Source: Lentisphaerota bacterium (GTDB lineage Bacteria; Verrucomicrobiota; Lentisphaeria; Oligosphaerales; Oligosphaeraceae). From it: 6,164 nt of DNA. A program made the translations under genes and the position numbers. The notes below the pieces were generated by a model, which was not told the origin of the DNA, did no database searches, and saw only the letters and a list, made by a program, of their open reading frames with translations. Positions 1 to 4,625 of the stretch are shown here, piece after piece (within the stretch, counting starts at the first letter, position 1; every line of letters starts with the position of its first letter). The stretch spans positions 1-6,164 of the forward strand of contig JAAZIZ010000346.1 of NCBI GenBank assembly GCA_012800565.1. The letters run 5' to 3'.

Positions 1-1108
1 TCGCATCGTCTTTCTTCACCGTGGCCGCCTTTTTGAATTCAATCGGGTAGAGAGTTCCATCCCGCTGAATGATAAGATCAATTTCGTTGTCATCCTTGTC
101 ACGGTAATAAGTGAAATCCGGTGTGAGCCCGGCGTTGACATGGCTTTTCAGAATTTCCGCAAAACACCAGCTCTCAAAAAAATGACCTGCCGCCGCCCCG
201 TTCATCAGCGTTTCCGGCGTGAGCCAACTGGTCAGATATGCCGCCAGGCCGGTATCAAGCATATAAACCTTAGGAGTGGAAATCATCTGCCGATTGCGGT
301 TTTTCATCTGGGGATACAGCAGCTTGACCAGTCCTGAGGTTTCCAGAATCGAAAGGTAACTCTTCGCCGTCGGCTGGCTGACCTCAGCGTCACGCGCCAG
401 ACTGGAATAGTTCAGCATCTGCCCGGTCCGCGCCGCAACCGCTCTCAGAAACGCATAAAAACGATGCTCATCGGCAATCTGAATCAATGCCCGGACATCA
501 CGGGAAAGATAGGTTTGCAGATAGGATTGATAAAAAATCTCCCAATGTTTTTCCGGATGTGCTGCTGTAACCAGTTCGGGGAACGAACCGCGCCAGATGC
601 GGGTGAAAAGTTCCAGCGGCGATACCGGTTCCGGCGACACAGAAAAATCCCGGTCCGGCAAAAAAGCGCCGTCATCGCGCCCGGCCAGCTCCGCCTGGGA
701 AAGCCCATAAAGATTGAAGATTCCAATGCGCCCGGCCAGTGATTCCGACACACCCTTCATCAGTTCAAACTGCTGCGAACCGGTCAGCCAAAACAAACCG
801 TGCGCCGATTGCGGATCGCGGTTCCTGGCCTCGTCAATGATTTGCTTGATATATGGCAGAAGTTCCGGAGCGTATTGAATTTCATCAATCACCACCGGCG
901 GCGGATGGTTGGCGAGAAAAAGACGGGGGTCTTCCCTGGCCTGCACCCGCACATCCAGCGGATCAAGGGAAACAAAGCGACGGCCAGGCTCAATGTGGTG
1001 GCGCAAAAACGTAGTCTTGCCAAACTGACGCGCACCAGTCACCAGCAACGCCGGAAAAAACGCGTTGGCTTCCAGAAATGACCGTGTTATATTTCGTTTG
1101 ATATACAT
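1..1108 (-). CDS. AAA_14/DUF4143 family ATP-binding protein, 3' end beyond left edge
   Basis: The frame reads without a stop from an ATG at 1108 down to the window edge, giving 369 residues of a family that is usually about 400 long. Seen in order: Walker A GARQFGKTT (residues 25-33), Walker B PPVVIDEIQ (70-78, D75/E76), a sensor-like LTGSQ (108-112) and LAGRIG with a candidate arginine finger R127. A winged-helix-like stretch follows (about 232-265), then the DUF4143 C-terminal part with GHFFES (308-313), NEIDLII (341-347) and PIEFK (355-359). D344, E357 and K359 match the PD-(D/E)XK nuclease-fold pattern. The start is supported by GGAG six bases upstream. Family proteins are cytoplasmic P-loop ATPases, common in bacteria and archaea, with no agreed biological role; some are suspected defence or toxin-antitoxin-like accessory genes. 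It is transcribed divergently from the oxidoreductase operon, so a functional link is unlikely. Family assignment is firm; function is unknown. Confidence 0.85.
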   Translation of the reverse strand, partial: MYIKRNITRSFLEANAFFPALLVTGARQFGKTTFLRHHIEPGRRFVSLDPLDVRVQAREDPRLFLANHPPPVVIDEIQYAPELLPYIKQIIDEARNRDPQSAHGLFWLTGSQQFELMKGVSESLAGRIGIFNLYGLSQAELAGRDDGAFLPDRDFSVSPEPVSPLELFTRIWRGSFPELVTAAHPEKHWEIFYQSYLQTYLSRDVRALIQIADEHRFYAFLRAVAARTGQMLNYSSLARDAEVSQPTAKSYLSILETSGLVKLLYPQMKNRNRQMISTPKVYMLDTGLAAYLTSWLTPETLMNGAAAGHFFESWCFAEILKSHVNAGLTPDFTYYRDKDDNEIDLIIQRDGTLYPIEFKKAATVKKDDA

Positions 1109-1115
1109 AAAATTC

Positions 1116-1150
1116 TCCACTAATTCAAAATCTCTCTTTAATATAGTGGA
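1116..1150. repeat. 7-bp inverted repeat over the -10 box and RBS of the ATPase gene
   Basis: TCCACTA (1116-1122) and TAGTGGA (1144-1150) are perfect inverted copies separated by 21 bases. One arm overlaps the candidate -10 box and the other overlaps the Shine-Dalgarno GTGGAG on the minus strand. The placement would suit a dimeric repressor operator. A transcript starting near 1133 would not contain the upstream arm, so an RNA hairpin is less likely than a DNA site. Chance remains possible for arms this short. Confidence 0.35.
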
Positions 1151-1167
1151 ATTGACAGAAAAATCAA
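1140..1167 (-). promoter_or_regulatory. Candidate sigma70-like promoter of the AAA_14/DUF4143 gene
   Basis: Read on the minus strand, TTGATT (1167-1162) and TATATT (1145-1140) are separated by 16 bases, close to the sigma70 consensus. Transcription would start near 1133, giving a leader of about 25 bases before the ATG at 1108. The surrounding AT-rich DNA supports this. It is a pattern match only; the promoter preferences of this organism are unknown. Confidence 0.5.
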
Positions 1168-1215
1168 GCAGCTCATCCGCCAATTCAAAAGATTTCTGAA
1201 ATTCTTCCTCTGCTC

Positions 1216-1243
1216 TTGTCTTCTTCCTGATTTTGATTATAGT
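1216..1243 (+). promoter_or_regulatory. Weak candidate promoter for the oxidoreductase operon
   Basis: TTGTCT (1216-1221) and TATAGT (1238-1243) are separated by 16 bases; the -10 box matches consensus at five of six positions and the -35 at four of six. It would give a leader of about 120 bases before the ATG at 1371. A perfect -35 hexamer TTGACA also lies at 1320-1325, but nothing resembling TATAAT lies 16-19 bases after it. Either could be the true promoter, or a non-sigma70 promoter may be used. Confidence 0.3.
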
Positions 1244-1360
1244 TATGCCAATTCTCCCGGTGCGGAGTGTGAATTTGCTGCCCCGGGATGGCCCTTTCCC
1301 CAGCAGACTCAATCATGTATTGACAGCTTCTTCTTTTCTGAAAATCCATTGCAACTATCC

Positions 1361-1365
1361 AGGAA
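1361..1365 (+). promoter_or_regulatory. Shine-Dalgarno that fixes the dehydrogenase start
   Basis: AGGAA lies five bases before the ATG at 1371. Together with the conserved family N-terminus beginning MKGK, it argues for this start and against the in-frame upstream TTG at 1233 or ATG at 1245. Confidence 0.7.
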
Positions 1366-1370
1366 CCGTT

Positions 1371-2387
1371 ATGAAAGGCAAACACATCTACTTCCCCGAA
1401 GCGGGAAAAGCAATGCTGGCAGATTTTGATCTCCCGGATACTCCCGGGCCGGAAGAAGTTCTGGTCAAAACTGAGTACTCTCTGATCAGCGCCGGCACCG
1501 AGCTGGCCAATTTCCTCAACCTCCCCAACACTGCGACGGCGCATAACGGCTATCCGCATCGGCCCGGATACAGTTCCAGCGGCCGGGTGCTGGCAGTCGG
1601 CAGCGCTGTGCAGAATCTCCAGCCTGGTGACCGGGTGGCGCTGAGCTGGCGCTGGCACCGCTCCCGCGATGTCGCTCCAGTCAATAAAGTGACCAAGGTC
1701 TGCGACGATGCCATCGATATGCAGGAAGCCGCGTTTATGCATTTGTCCTCTTTCCCTTTCGGCGGCCTGCGCAAACTGCAGGTCCAGATGGGTGAATCAG
1801 TACTGATTGCCGGTCAGGGGCTGCTGGGCATCATCGCTACCCAGCTGGCCAGACTCTCCGGAGCAGTGCCGGTAATCGCAGCTGATTTGAATCCCGAACG
1901 GCGCCGGCTGGCCCTTGAGCTCGGCGCAGATTATGCTTTTTCTCCTGCGGACAAGGATTTCTGCGACCAGGTTCTGGCAGTCACCGGCGGCAAAGGGGTG
2001 AATGCGGTAGTTGAGGTTACCGGCATCGCCAAGGCCCTGCGCCAGGCGCTGGAGTACGTGGCCCGGTTCGGTCGCATCTCGCTGCTGGGCTGCACCCGCA
2101 TCCCGGACGAGCCCCTGAATTTCTACAAGTACGTGCACTGTCGGGGCATCACTCTGATCGGCGCCCATACCATGGCCAGGCCGAGTTGCGAATCCCATCC
2201 TGGCTGGTGGACTGAACACGATGACTACCAGACGTTCCTGCAGTATCTCAGCCGCGGCCGTCTCAAAATCAAGCCGATTATCTCCGCCGTGCGCGACCCC
2301 GCGGACGCGAATGAGGTCTACAATGACCTGGCCCATAATCCGAATCCGCCGCTGGGAGTGCTTTTTGACTGGCGCAATCTGGAATAA
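1371..2387 (+). CDS. Zinc-less medium-chain dehydrogenase/reductase (MDR), bacteriochlorophyllide-dehydrogenase-like group
   Basis: This 338-residue protein belongs to the medium-chain dehydrogenase/reductase superfamily, NAD(P)-dependent cytoplasmic enzymes that oxidise alcohols or reduce carbonyls. The N-terminal GroES-like domain (about 1-135) contains YSLISAGTEL (36-45), the hallmark of the group containing 2-desacetyl-2-hydroxyethyl bacteriochlorophyllide dehydrogenase and many sugar-operon enzymes, and RPGYSSSGRV (64-73). The Rossmann domain has AGQGLLG (147-153) and the expected acidic residue D172 after the second strand. The usual catalytic-zinc Cys and GHE motif are absent, as is the four-Cys structural zinc lobe (only C111 there). 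The start at 1371 replaces a longer open frame because its N-terminus matches the family and an AGGAA precedes it. It is the first gene of a three-gene operon; the Gfo/Idh/MocA gene starts 45 bp downstream. Context suggests a polyol or sugar derivative as substrate; this is inferred. Confidence 0.88.
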   Translation: MKGKHIYFPEAGKAMLADFDLPDTPGPEEVLVKTEYSLISAGTELANFLNLPNTATAHNGYPHRPGYSSSGRVLAVGSAVQNLQPGDRVALSWRWHRSRDVAPVNKVTKVCDDAIDMQEAAFMHLSSFPFGGLRKLQVQMGESVLIAGQGLLGIIATQLARLSGAVPVIAADLNPERRRLALELGADYAFSPADKDFCDQVLAVTGGKGVNAVVEVTGIAKALRQALEYVARFGRISLLGCTRIPDEPLNFYKYVHCRGITLIGAHTMARPSCESHPGWWTEHDDYQTFLQYLSRGRLKIKPIISAVRDPADANEVYNDLAHNPNPPLGVLFDWRNLE

Positions 2388-2419
2388 TGCCCCTCACCAT
2401 CCTCTGAGATATCCTGTGC

Positions 2420-2425
2420 AGGAAA
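2420..2425 (+). promoter_or_regulatory. Shine-Dalgarno of the Gfo/Idh/MocA gene
   Basis: AGGAAA ends seven bases before the ATG at 2433, in the 45-bp gap after the dehydrogenase stop. No promoter-like pair was seen in this gap, which supports co-transcription. Confidence 0.6.
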
Positions 2426-2432
2426 CATAATC

Positions 2433-3452
2433 ATGAGCAGAATCAAAATTGCCCAGCTGGGCACCACCCACGAACACGCCAACGGAAAATTCCAGACCGT
2501 GCAAATGCTGCCGGAATTATTCGAGTTTGTCGGCGTAGCCGATGATTTCTCCACTACCACTGCCGCAAGATTCCCTGGTCCGCAGGATTGCTACCGCGAT
2601 GTCCCGCATCTGACCCGGGACGAACTCCTGAATTATCCGGGCCTGCAGGCCGTCTGCGTGGAGACTCCGAACAACGAACTGGTCGCCAGCGCCATCCCCT
2701 GTATGGAGCGGGGACTGCATATCCACCTGGACAAGCCGGCCGGAGAAGACCTGGCTCTCTTCCAGACCCTGCTGGACGGCTGCCGCCAGCGGCAGCTGCA
2801 CCTCCAGATGGGATATATGTTCCGCGGCAATCCAGCCATGCAGATGGCCACCTCGGCCATTCGCGCCGGCTGGATTGGCGAGGTGTTCGAAATCCAGGCC
2901 GACATGAGCCACAATTACGGCGGCGACAAATATCAGGAATACCTGGGAAACTTCCGGGGCGGCATAGCCTACAATCTGATCTGTCACCTGATCGACTTAG
3001 TTACGCCCATCCTGGGCCGGCCCAGAGCCGTGCATTCGCTCCTGAAGAGCACCCCGGGGCTGCCGGAGCATATCAAGAACAACTGCCTGATTATCCTGGA
3101 ATACCAGTATGCGACTGCGACGCTGCGGGCCTGCAGCCGCGAGACTGCCGGCGGCAACGGCCGCAGACTGAAGATTTCCGGCACCAAGGGATATTTTGAG
3201 CTATGTCCCCTGGAGCATTTCGACGGCCTGCCCCTGCAGATGACTATGAAGCTGGTGGAAGGCAATGACCGCTATGCGGCTGGGCTGCATACCTTGGACT
3301 TCGGGGCCCAGAAAGACCGCTACCTCAATCAGCTGACAGAATTCGCCCGCCTGATTAAAAACGAGAAGCCCTCTGAAAGCCTGTTCCAGCACGACCTCCT
3401 GGTGCATGAAATCATCCTCGCCGCAGCAGGCTATACCGCCTGGAAGCGCTAA
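2433..3452 (+). CDS. Gfo/Idh/MocA family oxidoreductase with GTTHEH cofactor loop
   Basis: This 339-residue protein has the length and two-domain layout of Gfo/Idh/MocA enzymes, which use NAD(P) to oxidise or reduce sugar and inositol hydroxyls. The N-terminal Rossmann half (about 1-125) begins KIAQLGTTHEHANGK; the canonical GxGxxG is replaced by G10-T-T-H-E-H, a variant seen in a subgroup of the family. The next strand ends VGVADD (33-38). HLDKPAGED (98-106) is the EKP-type motif with the catalytic lysine at K101. In the C-terminal alpha/beta domain, GGIAYNLICHLID (177-189 region) supplies H185 and D188, while the Asp usually found four residues before the His is Asn181. ISGTKGYFEL (248-257) is the typical late strand motif. 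No signal peptide is present, so it should be cytoplasmic. It is the middle gene of the operon; the substrate is not predictable. Confidence 0.9.
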   Translation: MSRIKIAQLGTTHEHANGKFQTVQMLPELFEFVGVADDFSTTTAARFPGPQDCYRDVPHLTRDELLNYPGLQAVCVETPNNELVASAIPCMERGLHIHLDKPAGEDLALFQTLLDGCRQRQLHLQMGYMFRGNPAMQMATSAIRAGWIGEVFEIQADMSHNYGGDKYQEYLGNFRGGIAYNLICHLIDLVTPILGRPRAVHSLLKSTPGLPEHIKNNCLIILEYQYATATLRACSRETAGGNGRRLKISGTKGYFELCPLEHFDGLPLQMTMKLVEGNDRYAAGLHTLDFGAQKDRYLNQLTEFARLIKNEKPSESLFQHDLLVHEIILAAAGYTAWKR

Positions 3453-3476
3453 CCTCTCTGCCATCCTCCTGATACG

Positions 3477-3493
3477 CCGGGAGCCCTTCCCGG
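3477..3493 (+). repeat. Short intra-operon hairpin
   Basis: CCGGGA (3477-3482) and TCCCGG (3488-3493) form a 6-bp GC-rich stem with a 5-base loop, in the 82-bp gap between the Gfo/Idh/MocA and aldo/keto reductase genes. There is no following T tract, so it is not a classical terminator. It could adjust mRNA stability between the two genes or be chance. Confidence 0.4.
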
Positions 3494-3521
3494 AGCCAGC
3501 CAGTTTCACCTACCAGAAAAC

Positions 3522-3525
3522 GGAG
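3522..3525 (+). promoter_or_regulatory. Shine-Dalgarno that fixes the aldo/keto reductase start
   Basis: GGAG lies nine bases before the ATG at 3535. It favours this start over the in-frame upstream ATG at 3406, which would overlap the preceding gene and add residues unlike the family. Confidence 0.6.
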
Positions 3526-3534
3526 CATCAGACC

Positions 3535-4524
3535 ATGTACACCGCCGCCACTGAACGCTACCACCAGCTATCCTACCGCCGTTGCGGACGCAGCGGCATC
3601 AAGCTGCCGCTGATTTCACTCGGATTATGGCACAACTTCGGCAGTATCGACGACTACAACAATGCCGAACAGATGGCCCGCACCGCCTTCGATTTGGGAA
3701 TCACCCATTTCGACCTGGCCAACAACTACGGACCCGAACCCGGCAGCGCAGAACGAACTTTCGCCCAAATCCTGCGGAACGGCTTGGGCAAATACCGCGA
3801 CGAGCTGTTTATTTCCAGCAAGGCCGGCTTCCTGATGTGGCCCGGGCCGTATGGCGAATGGGGCTCCCGCAAGAACCTCATCGCCAGCTGCGAACAGAGC
3901 CTGAAGCGTCTCGGCCTCGAATACCTTGATATATTCTATCACCACCGGCCTGACCCCGAGACACCCCTTGAGGAATCCATGACCGCACTGGCGGACATCG
4001 TCCGCTCCGGCAAAGCACTCTATGCCGGCATCTCCAATTATCCGCTGGAACGCGCCCGGCAGGCCATCGCCATCCTGCGGGACCTCAAGGTGCCCTGTCT
4101 ACTGCATCAGATCAATGCCAGTATGCTGAACCGCCGGTATGAAGAAGAAGGGATGTTCGAATATCTAGACCAGGAAGGCGTGGGAGCAATTCTTTTCTCC
4201 CCCTTGGCGCAAGGACTGCTGAGCGATAAATATCTGCATGGAATCCCGGAGAATTCCCGGGCCAAGCGCAACCATTTCCTGAAAGAATCGCGCCTGACCC
4301 CGGAATTGCTGGCCAAAATCGACCGTCTGAACCGGATTGCCCAGCAACGCTCGCAGAGCCTGGCTCAGATGGCCATCGCCTGGGTGCTGCAATTCCCCAG
4401 CGTGAGCTCCGCCCTGATCGGCGCCAGCCGTCCGGAACAAATCCGGGAAATCGTCCAGGGGACCGAGAACTGCACTTTCAATGCCGATGAACTGGCAGAA
4501 ATCGACCGGGTGCTGAAAGAATAA
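3535..4524 (+). CDS. yghZ: YghZ-like aldo/keto reductase (AKR14 type)
   Basis: This 329-residue TIM-barrel NADPH-dependent reductase closely follows E. coli YghZ (Gpr, L-glyceraldehyde-3-phosphate reductase, AKR14A) as I recall that sequence. Shared blocks include YRRCGRSGIKLPLISLGLWH (14-33), THFDLANNYG (57-66), SKAGFLMWPGPYG (95-107), SLKRLGLEYLDIFYHHR (122-138) and FSPLAQGLLSDKYL (221-234). The tetrad is present: D60, Y65, K96, H137. The C-terminal SALIGASRPEQI (292-303) is the NADPH-binding end. E. coli YghZ reduces L-glyceraldehyde 3-phosphate and methylglyoxal; whether this copy does the same or reduces a sugar aldehyde from the operon pathway is unknown. It starts 82 bp after the Gfo/Idh/MocA gene, is the last gene of the operon, and ends before a large hairpin. 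It is somewhat shorter than YghZ (about 346 residues) because the C-terminal tail is missing. Likely cytoplasmic. Confidence 0.92.
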   Translation: MYTAATERYHQLSYRRCGRSGIKLPLISLGLWHNFGSIDDYNNAEQMARTAFDLGITHFDLANNYGPEPGSAERTFAQILRNGLGKYRDELFISSKAGFLMWPGPYGEWGSRKNLIASCEQSLKRLGLEYLDIFYHHRPDPETPLEESMTALADIVRSGKALYAGISNYPLERARQAIAILRDLKVPCLLHQINASMLNRRYEEEGMFEYLDQEGVGAILFSPLAQGLLSDKYLHGIPENSRAKRNHFLKESRLTPELLAKIDRLNRIAQQRSQSLAQMAIAWVLQFPSVSSALIGASRPEQIREIVQGTENCTFNADELAEIDRVLKE

Positions 4525-4542
4525 TTCTGCCCCGCCCTGCTC

Positions 4543-4582
4543 CGGCTCAGGGCTCTGCCGGGCCCGGTAGAGCCTGGAGCCG
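4543..4582. terminator. Long GC-rich hairpin between convergent genes, possible bidirectional terminator
   Basis: Two 19-base arms (4543-4561 and 4564-4582) are inverted copies with only three non-identical positions, one of which becomes a G-U pair in RNA. The core is CCGG-GC-CCGG flanked by GGCTCT/AGAGCC. It lies 19 bp after the aldo/keto reductase stop and 44 bp beyond the stop of the minus-strand gene, the expected place for a shared 3' end. Neither strand has a strong T tract after the stem; only a mixed CTCTTTCCCTCTTC run follows on the plus strand. It may therefore act as a 3' stability element or with another termination mechanism. Confidence 0.6.
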
Positions 4583-4625
4583 AAATACAGGGGCTCTTTC
4601 CCTCTTCATCTGCTCCCGTGAACGA

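Larger units (their letters stand above)
1109..1370. other. Divergent intergenic region
   Basis: This 262-bp stretch separates the minus-strand ATPase from the plus-strand operon. The left third is AT-rich and carries the ATPase promoter candidate. Two pyrimidine-rich runs lie at about 1201-1230 and 1326-1339. The sequence TTTCTGAAAnTC occurs twice, near 1193 and again near 1335. An open frame continues in phase upstream of the dehydrogenase start to about 1233, but its predicted residues do not resemble the family, so it is treated as non-coding. No tRNA, riboswitch or small gene was recognised. Confidence 0.6.

Noticed and set aside
150..200. Possible frameshift at a seven-base A run in the ATPase gene
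   Set aside because: Translating through the run keeps GHFFESW and the following DUF4143 motifs in the same frame as Walker A, so the gene is intact here.
484..753. 89-codon minus-strand frame inside the ATPase gene
   Set aside because: It is an out-of-frame reading of the ATPase coding sequence, whose own frame is intact and carries recognisable motifs.
1320..1350. Promoter based on the perfect TTGACA at 1320
   Set aside because: No acceptable -10 hexamer lies 16-19 bases downstream, so it is mentioned only as an alternative.
1233..1370. N-terminal extension of the MDR gene from a TTG at 1233 or an ATG at 1245
   Set aside because: The family N-terminus begins at MKGK (1371) with a good AGGAA before it; the extra residues show no family resemblance.
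1185..1742. 185-codon minus-strand frame opposite the MDR gene
   Set aside because: It lies antisense to strongly conserved MDR coding sequence and shows no recognisable domain.
2588..3199. 203-codon open frame inside the Gfo/Idh/MocA gene, same strand
   Set aside because: It is rich in Pro, Arg and Gly as expected from an off-frame reading of GC-rich coding DNA, has no family motifs and lies wholly within a well-supported gene.
3406..3534. Longer start for the aldo/keto reductase overlapping the Gfo/Idh/MocA gene
   Set aside because: The added residues do not match YghZ-type proteins, and a Shine-Dalgarno supports the ATG at 3535.
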